Under the pieces are notes generated by a model. It was not told the origin of the DNA. It did no database searches and saw nothing but the letters and a program-made list of their open reading frames with translations. DNA of 64,000 bases from Streptomyces sp. B1I3 (lineage in GTDB: Bacteria > Actinomycetota > Actinomycetes > Streptomycetales > Streptomycetaceae): assembly GCF_030816615.1 (NCBI RefSeq), contig NZ_JAUSYD010000001.1, forward strand, positions 1,302,001-1,366,000. Reading direction: 5' to 3'. The translations under genes and the position numbers were made by a program. Below, piece after piece: positions 56,755 to 64,000 of the stretch (positions are counted from its first letter, which is position 1; every line of letters begins with the position of its first letter).

Positions 56755-58973
56755 TCGACGGTACGTGGGAGCCCGCCCCCGCCACCCGCTGGGAGGACGC
56801 CTTCCTCAGTGGCAACGGGCATCACGGGGCCATGGTGTACGGCGATCCGGGGGACGACCGGGTGATCGTCGACCACCACACCCTGGTCCGGCCCAACGGC
56901 AGCGAGAACGTCCGGCCGCCGGAGCTCGCGGACGGCCTCGGCCGCCTCCAGGACGCGCTGCTGGCCGGGGACGTGACAGCGGCCGAGGGGTTCGGTGCGG
57001 GGCACCCTCTCGTATGGGTGCAGCCCTTCCATCCGGCGTTCCAGACCCGCGTCCGCCGCGACCGGGGCCTGCACGAGGCGGTCGCCGGCTACCGGCGCGA
57101 GGTCGACTTCACGACCGGCGAGGTGACGGCGTCGTACGAGGCCTGGCGCAGCCGTGTCTTCGTGTCGCGGGCGGACGACGTGATCGTGCAGCACATCACC
57201 GACCTCGGCCTGAGCGCCCATCTCTTCCTGGACCACGCCCTGCCCGGCGCACCGGCTCAGCTGGCGGTCGGCCGTACGACCGTGCTGACCCCGGAAGGCG
57301 CGAACCTGGCTCTGCGGATCGGTTACCCGGGCAGCGACGTCGCGTACACGGGAGTCACCGTGGCCCGCGTGGACGGTGGGACGGTGCACGTGGCGGACGA
57401 GGGCATCCGCGTCGAGGGCGCGCGGAGTCTCACGCTGACGACCCGCGTCCGGCGCGGGGCCGGCGGCCACCCGGACCTCGCGGCGCTCTGGGCGGCCCTG
57501 CCGCACGAGGACTACGACGCCCTGCTCTCCCGTCACCGCCCGCTGCACCGCACGGCGTACGGGCGTACCACGTTGACGCTGCGGGAAGCGGCCCGCGAGC
57601 GGGATCTGCCCGGCAGCGCGCTGCTGCGCACCCCGAAGAGCCCGGCGCTCCTGGAACGACTCTTCGCTGCGGGCCGCTACCACCTGCTCTCCTCCTCGGG
57701 GCTGCTGCCTCCCCGCCTGACCGGGCTGTGGACCGGTGACTGGGAGACGGCCTGGTCCGGGGCGTTCACCACGAACGCCAACCTCAACCTCCAGATCGCC
57801 TCGGCGGCGAGCGCCGCCCTGCCGGAGGTGACCGAGGCGCACGCCGCCCTGGTTCACGGCCAGCTGGCCGACTGGCAGGACAACGCCCGGGCGCTCTTCG
57901 GGGCGCGGGGCATCGTCGCCCCGTCCCACACGGACGGCGAGTCGGGGCACACGCGCCACTTCCAGCGGGCCTACCCGCTGCACCTGTGGACGGCCGGGGC
58001 GGACTGGCTGCTGCAGCCGCTCCTGGAACACGCCGAGGTGACGACGGGCACGCCGGACCCCCGGCTGACCGCCGCACTCGTCGAGGTGGCCCTGTTCTAC
58101 GAAGACTTCCTCACGCGCGAGGACCCGGACGGGCGGGTGGCCGTGGTGCCCTCGTACTCCCCGGAGAACCGTCCGGCCAACGCGAGCTGGGGCACGGTCA
58201 ACGCCACGATGGACATCGCCGCGGCCCGCCACGCCCTGACCACGGCCGCGGCACACGCCCCGGGCCACCCGTCGGCAGGCCGGTGGCGCGCTCTGGCCGA
58301 CCGGCTTCCCGACCACCTGGTGAACGAGGACGGGGCGCTCGCCGAGTGGGCGTGGCCGGGCCTGGCGGAGACGTACGACCACCGCCACCTCAGCCATCTC
58401 TACCCGGTCTGGCCGCTGGACGAGATCAATCCGTACGACACCCCGCAGCCGGCCCGGGCCGCACATCGCGCCCTGGAACTGCGCGGGTCCGAGAACGACT
58501 CCGCCCACGGCCACCTGCACCACGCCCTGATCGCGGCCCGGCTGCGGGACCCGGCGCGTGTGTCGGCCGCCCTGGACGCCGTACTGGGCGGCGACTTCTT
58601 CCACGACTCGCTGATGAGCGCCCACTATCCGTCCCGCAACGTCTACAACGCGGACGCGGCGCACGCCCTGCCCGCCGCCGTCATCGAGGCGCTCGTCCAG
58701 TCGACACCCGGCCGACTCGTCCTGCTGCCCGCCCTTCCGGCGGCCTGTCCCGCCGGTGAACTCCGGGGTCTGCGCACCCGGTTCGGGGCGGGGCTGGACC
58801 TGAGCTGGTCGGACGGCGGCGCCACGGCTGTCCTGCGCCCCACCCGTGACGCGCGCGTCGACCTGCGTACGGGCGACGGCCACACCCTCACCGAGACCCC
58901 CGCCGGAGATCCCCCGGCTCCGCTGGAGCTGACGGCCGGCGTGGACCGCGTCCTCACCCTGGGGCCGCGGTAG
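56751..58973 (+). CDS. GH95 alpha-L-fucosidase (or alpha-L-galactosidase), cytoplasmic
   Basis: A 740-residue GH95 protein without signal peptide. RWEDAFLSGNGHHGAMVYG opens the family N-terminal domain; the (alpha/alpha)6 barrel has LTGLWTGDWETAW, the paired asparagines in FTTNANLNLQ and the acid E472 in VPSYSPENRP, then YDHRHLSHLYPVWP. GH95 enzymes invert alpha-1,2-linked fucose or L-galactose, the terminal sugar of fucosylated xyloglucan side chains. It overlaps the GH42 gene (ATGA). Confidence 0.92.
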   Translation: MIDGTWEPAPATRWEDAFLSGNGHHGAMVYGDPGDDRVIVDHHTLVRPNGSENVRPPELADGLGRLQDALLAGDVTAAEGFGAGHPLVWVQPFHPAFQTRVRRDRGLHEAVAGYRREVDFTTGEVTASYEAWRSRVFVSRADDVIVQHITDLGLSAHLFLDHALPGAPAQLAVGRTTVLTPEGANLALRIGYPGSDVAYTGVTVARVDGGTVHVADEGIRVEGARSLTLTTRVRRGAGGHPDLAALWAALPHEDYDALLSRHRPLHRTAYGRTTLTLREAARERDLPGSALLRTPKSPALLERLFAAGRYHLLSSSGLLPPRLTGLWTGDWETAWSGAFTTNANLNLQIASAASAALPEVTEAHAALVHGQLADWQDNARALFGARGIVAPSHTDGESGHTRHFQRAYPLHLWTAGADWLLQPLLEHAEVTTGTPDPRLTAALVEVALFYEDFLTREDPDGRVAVVPSYSPENRPANASWGTVNATMDIAAARHALTTAAAHAPGHPSAGRWRALADRLPDHLVNEDGALAEWAWPGLAETYDHRHLSHLYPVWPLDEINPYDTPQPARAAHRALELRGSENDSAHGHLHHALIAARLRDPARVSAALDAVLGGDFFHDSLMSAHYPSRNVYNADAAHALPAAVIEALVQSTPGRLVLLPALPAACPAGELRGLRTRFGAGLDLSWSDGGATAVLRPTRDARVDLRTGDGHTLTETPAGDPPAPLELTAGVDRVLTLGPR

Positions 58974-59006
58974 CAGTCCTCCATCCCCACATGGAAGGAA
59001 CACCCC

Positions 59007-59714
59007 ATGGCACGACCCACCCTGACCCGGCTGCTCCTGGCCCCGACCGCGGCCGTGGCCGCACTGATCGGCTTCGCGGCCGCACCCGCCCACGCGGCGG
59101 TATGGACCTCCTCGGACCAGTGGGGCAACTACACCACGTCCGACGGGTACACCCTCTACAACAACATCTGGGGCTCGGGAGCGGGCACCCAGACCATCTG
59201 GGCCAACTCGTCGAGCAACTGGGGCGTCACGGCGAACCACCCGAACACCGGCGGCATCAAGTCGTACCCCAACGCCAAGAAGGTCGTCAACAAGCCGATC
59301 GACTCACTGTCCTCGCTGACCAGCGGCTACAACGTGACCGTCCCGTCCTCCGGGGCGTACAACACGTCGTACGACATCTGGGACACGGACTACGACTACG
59401 AGGTGATGCTCTGGGTGAACTACAACGGCGCGGTCGGCCCGCTCGGCACCTCGCAGGGGACCGTCAGCCTGGGCGGCCACACCTGGACCGTCTACAAGGG
59501 CAGCAACGGGGCCAACGAGGTCTTCTCGTTCCTACGGACCTCCGACTCGTCCTCCGGCACCGTGAACGTCCTGCCCATCCTCAAGTGGATCAAGGACACC
59601 AAGGGCTGGTGGGGCAACGAGACCATCGGTGACGTGCAGTTCGGGTACGAGATCACCTCGTCGTCGGGCGGCCTGAACTTCGTGACCAACGGCTTCAACG
59701 TCTCGTCGCGCTGA
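59007..59714 (+). CDS. GH12 endo-beta-1,4-glucanase/xyloglucanase, secreted
   Basis: A 235-residue enzyme with a Sec signal (residues 1-30, ending PAHA-AV) and a single GH12 jelly-roll. The nucleophile is E132 (YEVMLWVNY) and the acid/base E215 (FGYEIT); YNNIWGSGAGTQTIW and VFSFLRTSDSSSGTVN are typical of the family. GH12 members cut cellulose, mixed-linkage glucan or xyloglucan; genomic context favours xyloglucan. There is no binding module. AAGGAAC precedes the ATG, 33 nt after the GH95 stop, and a clear terminator follows, so it ends the operon. Confidence 0.95.
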   Translation: MARPTLTRLLLAPTAAVAALIGFAAAPAHAAVWTSSDQWGNYTTSDGYTLYNNIWGSGAGTQTIWANSSSNWGVTANHPNTGGIKSYPNAKKVVNKPIDSLSSLTSGYNVTVPSSGAYNTSYDIWDTDYDYEVMLWVNYNGAVGPLGTSQGTVSLGGHTWTVYKGSNGANEVFSFLRTSDSSSGTVNVLPILKWIKDTKGWWGNETIGDVQFGYEITSSSGGLNFVTNGFNVSSR

Positions 59715-59720
59715 TCCGGG

Positions 59721-59746
59721 CGGGCCGGGGGGATCCCCCCGGCCCG
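59721..59746. terminator. Terminator between GH12 and the LacI-type regulator
   Basis: CGGGCCGGGGGG pairs with CCCCCCGGCCCG around AT (12 bp in DNA), seven bases past the GH12 stop and followed by TTCT. It can serve both convergent genes. Confidence 0.88.
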
Positions 59747-59802
59747 TTCTCCGTACCCCGTGCCGGGGCGCGTTCCCGACGGGTGCGGGAGGCCGGCAGC
59801 GC

Positions 59803-60810
59803 TCAGGCCGGAGCCGGCCCCGTGCTCGCGCGCACCGTCAGAACCGGTTCGAGCAGTTCCACCTCGTCCGTATCCCGGCCCGCGAGCTTGGCCACCACCT
59901 GCTCCACGGCCCGGCGTCCCATCTCCTGCGCGGGGATGGCCACGGACGTGAGCCGCACCGACGCCTGCGTCGCCACCTGTTCGGGGCAGATGGCCACGAC
60001 GGACACGTCCTCCGGCACCGCGCGCCCCTGCTGCTGCAGCAGGTTGAGCAGCGGCTCGACCGCGGCCTCGTTCTGTACGACGAACCCGGTGGTGGCCGGC
60101 CGCTCGTCGAAGATCCGGGCCAGCGTGCCGGCCATCGCCGCGTACCCGCCCTCGCACGGCCGGTGCAGGACCCTGACGCCCGCCTCCTGCGCCTTGGCCC
60201 GTATGCCGTCCACGGTCCGTTCGGCGAAACCGGTGTGCCGCTCGTAGACCGCGGCCGCTTCCCCGATCACCGCGATGTCCCTGTGCCCGAGCCCCGCGAG
60301 ATGGTCGACGCAGAGGGCGCCGGTCGCCTCGAAGTCGAGGTCGACGCAGGTCAGCCCGGTCCTGTCGGCGGGCAGGCCGATGAGGACGGCCGTCCGCCCG
60401 GACTCGCGCAGCAGCGGCAGCCGTTCGTCGTGCAGTTCGACGTCCATGAGGATCATCGCGTCCGCGAGCGAACTCCCGGCGATCCGCCGCACGGCCGCGG
60501 GGCCCTCCTCACCGGTGAGGAGCAGCACGTCGTACCCGTGTGTGCGGGCGGTCGTGGCGACGGCGATGGCGATCTCCATCATCACCGGCACGTACATGTC
60601 GGTGCGCAGCGGAACCATCAGCGCGATGATGTTGGATCTACTGCTGGCGAGTGCCCGCGCGCCCGCATTGGGGTGGTAGCCGAGCTGCTGGATGCTGTGT
60701 TCCACCCGCTCCCGGGTGGTGGCGGAGATCGACCGCTTTCCGCTGAGGACGTAGCTCACCGTGCTCGCGGAGACTCCGGCGTGCTGGGCGACCTCGGCAA
60801 GCGTGACCAT
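59803..60810 (-). CDS. LacI-family regulator of the glycan locus
   Basis: A 335-residue LacI/GalR regulator. The HTH and hinge are residues 1-60 (LAEVAQHAGVSASTVSYVLS, ending NAGARALASSRS), followed by a periplasmic-binding-type effector domain (IIALMVPL to VRLTSVAIPAQEMGRRAVEQ). GGAG lies six bases before ATG 60810. Its gene has a good promoter and two flanking palindromes, one identical to the operators in front of the hydrolase and transporter operons, so it most likely represses that regulon and itself. The inducer is probably an oligosaccharide or its breakdown product. Confidence 0.92.
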   Translation of the reverse strand: MVTLAEVAQHAGVSASTVSYVLSGKRSISATTRERVEHSIQQLGYHPNAGARALASSRSNIIALMVPLRTDMYVPVMMEIAIAVATTARTHGYDVLLLTGEEGPAAVRRIAGSSLADAMILMDVELHDERLPLLRESGRTAVLIGLPADRTGLTCVDLDFEATGALCVDHLAGLGHRDIAVIGEAAAVYERHTGFAERTVDGIRAKAQEAGVRVLHRPCEGGYAAMAGTLARIFDERPATTGFVVQNEAAVEPLLNLLQQQGRAVPEDVSVVAICPEQVATQASVRLTSVAIPAQEMGRRAVEQVVAKLAGRDTDEVELLEPVLTVRASTGPAPA

Positions 60811-60865
60811 TCAGCTCTCCATTACGGACGAGGGGAGAAGAGAGAGAGGAGAGGACGGGAGGTGG

Positions 60866-60877
60866 TGAAGCGCTTCA
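60866..60877. promoter_or_regulatory. LacI-type operator in the regulator's own leader
   Basis: TGAAGCGCTTCA is a perfect 12-bp palindrome sharing the GAAGCGCTTC core of the other sites. It lies downstream of the predicted lacI start site, about 55 bp before the start codon. Confidence 0.65.
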
Positions 60878-60930
60878 ACAGCACTCCGCTCCCACCTCGC
60901 CCTCTGCTCTGACATGCACAGACACCGTGA

Positions 60931-60959
60931 ACCTTAGACTCGCTCACAGATGCTGTCCA
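60931..60959 (-). promoter_or_regulatory. Promoter of the LacI-type gene
   Basis: On the minus strand TGGACA (60954-60959) and TAAGGT (60931-60936) are 17 bp apart, close to consensus, giving a leader of about 115 nt. Confidence 0.55.
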
Positions 60960-60978
60960 GAGTCGTTCCGGGGCACCG

Positions 60979-60992
60979 TCGAAGCGCTTCGA
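60979..60992. promoter_or_regulatory. LacI-type operator upstream of the regulator promoter
   Basis: A third exact copy of TCGAAGCGCTTCGA, 20 bp upstream of the -35. With the site at 60866 it brackets the promoter, which would allow looping. Confidence 0.8.
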
Positions 60993-61083
60993 TTCCGCTG
61001 TCCACACTGCGTGCCGTGCCCGTCCGCACCGGGCGCGGTCCTTTCCGCGCCCGGGGAACGACCGTCCCCTCCCACACCGTGGC

Positions 61084-62202
61084 TCAGGACGCCGAAGGTG
61101 TCCAGTCACCCAGCCAGTCGGCGGCCTCCTGACCGGCTGCCGCGGAATCCGAGAGCTGGGGCCGGTCACCGCTCGCCTGGCCCGCACCCGGACCGGAGTT
61201 CCGGTACTCGGCGAAGTGGTCGTCCCGCCATGAGAAGCCGCTCATGTCGGTCCACGGGGCGGACTTGACGGCGGCGCCGAGGGTGGTGTCACGGAAGGTG
61301 GCCATGGGGTCGAGCGAGGTGTCACCGCCGGCGTGCCACGGCCGCCCGAGAAAGAAGGAGGAGGCGGAGACGTCGCCGTTGACGGTCGAGCCGACGATGA
61401 GGAAACCCTTGCGGCCGGCGGCCGTGCTGGGCGCCACGACGTAGCCGGCCGAACTGCCGTCCCACCGCTTCTTCAGCGTGATGACCGACCTGTCGATCAC
61501 CGCGCTGGCCCGCCCGAAGATGAAGTCGACGTTGCCGATGACATAGGAGTTGGTCATGAGGACGCGACCCAGGGAGGCCTTGGAGGCCGTGTCGAGCAGC
61601 AGGGTGTCCTGGTCCCCGGTGACGATGAGGGAGTCGAGGAGGACCTTGTCGGCGGCGGTGCGCAGGGCGACCGCCTGGCGTGCGCTCATGTCCTGGTGCG
61701 CGGCCTCGTCGAAGTCGTTGGAGATCGTGAGGTTGCGGGCCTGGAAACCGTTCGCCTCGGCCGCGACGGTGGCGCTGCCGCTCGTCCCGTACGTGCCCGA
61801 GCCGTCGGGCTTCTGCGTGCCGGAGGCGTTGCCGTAGACGATGACGGTGTCCTTGCGGCTCGATCCGCTGCCCTGCAGGGTGACGTTCTGCTTGGTCTCG
61901 GGGATCTTCACGGTCTCGCGGTAGGTGCCGGGCTTGATGGAGACGGTGACGCGAGCGGTGTTGCCCGCCGCGATCGCGTTCACCGCGGCCTGCACGGTCG
62001 TGTACTGCCCGCTGCCGTCCTTGGCGACGGTGAGCACGGCGGCGGCTGCCACGCCGTGCGCCTGCCCCTGTCCTCGGCCGTCCGCCCGCACCGCCCCGGA
62101 CGCCTGGACCGGTCCTGTGACGGCCAGCAGGGCGGTCGCCCCCGCCAGCAGTGCCGTGCCTCGGCCGGGACGGAACGCGGTACGCCGTCGCTTCGCTGCC
62201 AT
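61084..62202 (-). CDS. Secreted pectin methylesterase (CE8)
   Basis: A 372-residue exported enzyme. A signal peptide (about residues 1-36, ending QASGAVRA) precedes the right-handed beta-helix of carbohydrate esterase family 8. Conserved segments are VAKDGSGQYTTVQAAVNAI, QAVALRTAADK, the catalytic GDQDTLLLD and GNVDFIFGRA, and the substrate-binding FFLGRPWH. It removes methyl groups from pectin outside the cell. ATG 62202 is chosen; the long frame upstream belongs to a shadow of the next gene. It follows plant-wall logic but lies beyond the LacI-type gene and its palindromes. Confidence 0.93.
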   Translation of the reverse strand: MAAKRRRTAFRPGRGTALLAGATALLAVTGPVQASGAVRADGRGQGQAHGVAAAAVLTVAKDGSGQYTTVQAAVNAIAAGNTARVTVSIKPGTYRETVKIPETKQNVTLQGSGSSRKDTVIVYGNASGTQKPDGSGTYGTSGSATVAAEANGFQARNLTISNDFDEAAHQDMSARQAVALRTAADKVLLDSLIVTGDQDTLLLDTASKASLGRVLMTNSYVIGNVDFIFGRASAVIDRSVITLKKRWDGSSAGYVVAPSTAAGRKGFLIVGSTVNGDVSASSFFLGRPWHAGGDTSLDPMATFRDTTLGAAVKSAPWTDMSGFSWRDDHFAEYRNSGPGAGQASGDRPQLSDSAAAGQEAADWLGDWTPSAS

Positions 62203-62255
62203 GTCGGAATCCGTTCCGTGTGGGGAAGTGGGGGTGCGGGCAGTAGTCGCCACCG

Positions 62256-63089
62256 TCACGGCAAAGGTTGCCGGGGCGGTCGCCGGTGAAATCGGGCGTC
62301 GCGTTCGCGGACCGCAGCGCGGGGCCCTGCCGAGCGGAGCACCACGTCCAGGGCGCGGGCGGGCTCGGCGGCGTACACGTTGCTGAACCAGGCCATGTTG
62401 GCCTCGACGACCGCCCACTGCCCGGCGTCCCCGCCCCCGGGTCGCCGCAGGACCCCGATGTCGACGACGACACCGCTGGGCAGGGTGTCCCCGGCCGCGT
62501 CCGTCAGCTGCCGCGCGAAGTCCTGGACGGCGGCCTCGTCCCGATGGCCCCGCAACGGGACAGCGTCCAGCCGTCCGAAGGTGGCGTACTGCGATCCTGT
62601 CCGTATCCGGCCGTCGAGCAGAAAGAGCCGGAACTCCCGTGTCCAGATGACCACTTCGCTGAGCTGCACCAGCGAGTCGCCCAGCGGTGCCGGACGTGCC
62701 GGGTGTGCGAGAGGTCCCGGGAGTGCGCCACCGTTCTCGTACACGGCGGCGGGAAAGCTCTTGTCGGTGGGAGGCTTCGCGAAGAACGGGCCGTCGGCGC
62801 GGCGCGCCACGGAGAGCGGGACGCTCTCGACCCGGCGTCCGGTGAACGCGTGGGGCAGGCTGTCCAGCCACCTCTCCCCCGGCTCCAGCAGGGAGATTCC
62901 GAGGGGGCCGACGACGCCGGAGGCGAAGTGCGGGCCGCCGTAGTAATGCGCGCCCTCGTTCACCGGCGGCCGCTCCGGGACGCCGCACCGCGGCAGGACC
63001 ATGACGTCCATGCCGCGCTCCCGCGCCGCCCCCGCCAGCAGTCCGGCCGTGGTGGAGCGGTGAGGAGCGAGTGCGAGGAGCGCGGCCAT
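62256..63089 (-). CDS. ATP-grasp (DUF4343-like) protein of unknown substrate
   Basis: A 277-residue protein. The middle has FFAKPPTDKSFPAAVYENG, like the ATP-grasp lysine strand, and EVVIWTREFRLFLLDGRIRT; the C-terminal VVDIGVLRR and VVEANMAWFSNVYAA carry the metal-binding Asp, Glu and Asn of ATP-grasp ligases such as the DUF4343 group. It has no signal peptide. It lies 53 bp upstream of the pectinesterase and 43 bp downstream of the GH43 gene on the same strand, but nothing in it suggests a sugar-related role. It might be an orphan ligase; substrate unknown. Confidence 0.75.
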   Translation of the reverse strand: MAALLALAPHRSTTAGLLAGAARERGMDVMVLPRCGVPERPPVNEGAHYYGGPHFASGVVGPLGISLLEPGERWLDSLPHAFTGRRVESVPLSVARRADGPFFAKPPTDKSFPAAVYENGGALPGPLAHPARPAPLGDSLVQLSEVVIWTREFRLFLLDGRIRTGSQYATFGRLDAVPLRGHRDEAAVQDFARQLTDAAGDTLPSGVVVDIGVLRRPGGGDAGQWAVVEANMAWFSNVYAAEPARALDVVLRSAGPRAAVRERDARFHRRPPRQPLP

Positions 63090-63132
63090 GACACCGCAGC
63101 GTACGGGTCCGCGCCCGCACGCTGCGGCGTGT

Positions 63133-64000
63133 TCAGGCGGCCGGTGTCAGCTTCCACTGCTGGCAGGTGTTGTTCAGCCAGCTCCACTGCCGTACGTCCG
63201 CGCCGTCGGCCGTCGAGCAGCCCGCCACGTCGGCCACCTTCCCGGTGGCCTGGTTGACGATGCGCACCCATCCTCCCGCCGCGGTGGTGAGGAAGCGGAA
63301 GCGCTGGCAGGTGTTGTCGAGCCACGACCACTGACGCAGGTCGGCGCCGTCGGCGGCGGAGCAGTCCGCCGTGTCCAGCACCTTGCCCGTCGCGACGTTC
63401 ACCAGCCGGCTGGTGTCGTCGCCGCGGTCCTCGACACGCCATTTCTGCTGTGCGCCGCCGTTGCACGTCCACTGCCGCACGTCGGCCCCGTCGGCCGTCG
63501 AGCCACCGCTCACGTCGAGACACTTCCCGGTGGCCCGGCTGACGACGGTGTAAGCGGCCGGGGTGGCCGCCGTCTCCCCGGAAGGCCCGGCCGCCGTCGT
63601 ACCGAGGCCGACGGGAGTGCCGAGGTTCGGGGTGCCGTCGGCGTTCCAGGTGAACTTCTGCGCCCTCGTCGTCCGTCCGTTGTCGCAGCCGTCGGACGCC
63701 GAGTCGTTGGCGTGGTAGACGATCCAGCTCTCCGTTCCGTCGGGCGAGGTGAAGAAGCCGTTGTGGCCCGGCCCGTAGACCCCGGCGGCGTCGTTCCGCT
63801 GGAAGACCGGGGTGGACTTCTTCGTCCACGAGGACGCGGAGCGCGGGTCGGAACCGGTCAGTGTGAGCTGCCCCAGTGTGTAGTCGGGGGTCCAGCAGCC
63901 GCTCGCGGAGTAGACGATGAACGTCTTCCCGCCCCGCTGGAGCACCTCGGGCCCCTCGTTGACCGTGCCCCCCGACTTCTCCCAGCCATGGCCGGGCGTC
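63133..64000 (-). CDS. GH43 glycosidase with C-terminal ricin-type lectin (CBM13), 5' end outside window
   Basis: The last 289 residues of a larger protein that runs off the right edge. The visible catalytic part has GGTVNEGPEVLQRGGKTFIV, where the Glu is the expected GH43 general acid, and then GHNGFFTSPDGTESWIVYHA. From about residue 160 of the visible part a ricin B-type lectin with three QxW repeats (VRQWTCNGGAQQKW, LRQWSWLDNTCQRF, VRQWSWLNNTCQQW) binds galactose- or xylose-containing polymers. GH43 enzymes with this layout are usually secreted arabinofuranosidases, arabinanases or beta-xylosidases. A signal peptide should be upstream of the window. Confidence 0.88.
   Translation of the reverse strand, partial: TPGHGWEKSGGTVNEGPEVLQRGGKTFIVYSASGCWTPDYTLGQLTLTGSDPRSASSWTKKSTPVFQRNDAAGVYGPGHNGFFTSPDGTESWIVYHANDSASDGCDNGRTTRAQKFTWNADGTPNLGTPVGLGTTAAGPSGETAATPAAYTVVSRATGKCLDVSGGSTADGADVRQWTCNGGAQQKWRVEDRGDDTSRLVNVATGKVLDTADCSAADGADLRQWSWLDNTCQRFRFLTTAAGGWVRIVNQATGKVADVAGCSTADGADVRQWSWLNNTCQQWKLTPAA

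Noticed and set aside
56664..59240. 858-residue minus-strand open frame
   Set aside because: Antisense to the GH95 gene and start of GH12; no domain recognisable.
1..64000. tRNA, rRNA, CRISPR, insertion sequences, integrases and riboswitches
   Set aside because: Looked for on both strands by eye; nothing with the necessary conserved parts was found. A covariance-model scan would be needed to exclude small RNAs.

Overview
The base composition (about 70 percent G+C, strong third-position bias), the GTG starts, the many stop/start overlaps and the families present (a conservon with a P450, XRE/DUF397 pairs, DUF574 methyltransferase, pca operon with the PcaL fusion) all point to a Streptomyces chromosome. 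No rRNA, tRNA, insertion sequence, integrase, phage gene or CRISPR array was seen. The window is cut at both ends: a methyltransferase is truncated on the left and a GH43/ricin-lectin enzyme on the right.

Layout. 1-2.8 kb: DUF574 methyltransferase, DUF397 plus XRE regulator, and a divergent ATP-binding anti-sigma-like gene with a small partner. 2.9-4.2 kb: GH4 glycosidase. 4.3-9.0 kb: a conservon (cvnABCDE) ending in a CYP157-like P450 that lacks the ExxR motif. 9.4-17.2 kb: an aromatic-acid block with an IclR regulator, MarR plus FUSC exporter, then pcaV divergent from pcaHGBL. 17.2-20.0 kb: a DUF2510/LURP-one protein, a small secreted protein and a DUF3105-DUF305 pair. 20.4-21.7 kb: secreted beta-propeller phytase. 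21.8-26.0 kb: ROK regulator, xylA and divergent xylB. 26.1-28.2 kb: a secreted vWA protein and a membrane-anchored partner. 28.3-35.4 kb: ThuA-like protein, two ABC exporters around a P450, and an AlkB-like dioxygenase. 35.6-42.8 kb: one operon for betaine aldehyde dehydrogenase, a choline-oxidase-type flavoenzyme and a glycine betaine/choline ABC importer. 43.0-60.8 kb: a LacI-controlled glycan locus. 61.1-64 kb: pectinesterase, ATP-grasp protein and GH43-lectin.

The most striking system is the 43.0-60.8 kb block, which reads as a complete xyloglucan utilisation locus. Secreted GH74 and GH12 enzymes would cut the polymer. A lipoprotein with two permeases (no ATPase, so probably served by a shared MsiK-type ATPase) would import the oligosaccharides. 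Signal-less GH95 (fucose), GH42 (galactose), GH31 YicI-type (xylose) and GH3 (glucose) enzymes would strip them inside the cell. Xylose released there could feed the xylA/xylB genes about 20 kb away. A perfect palindrome TCGAAGCGCTTCGA lies at the start region of both divergent operons and again upstream of the lacI-type gene, so the whole locus looks like one regulon.

Other notable DNA-level signals are a six-unit array of CCCGGG palindromes at 17-bp spacing (29.03-29.13 kb), an SOS box plus leaderless start for the AlkB-like gene, a MerR-type 19-bp-spacer promoter before the second ABC exporter, paired operators for PcaV, and a (CGCAT)8 microsatellite in the pcaH leader. All function calls rest on motifs read by eye; no database search was run.
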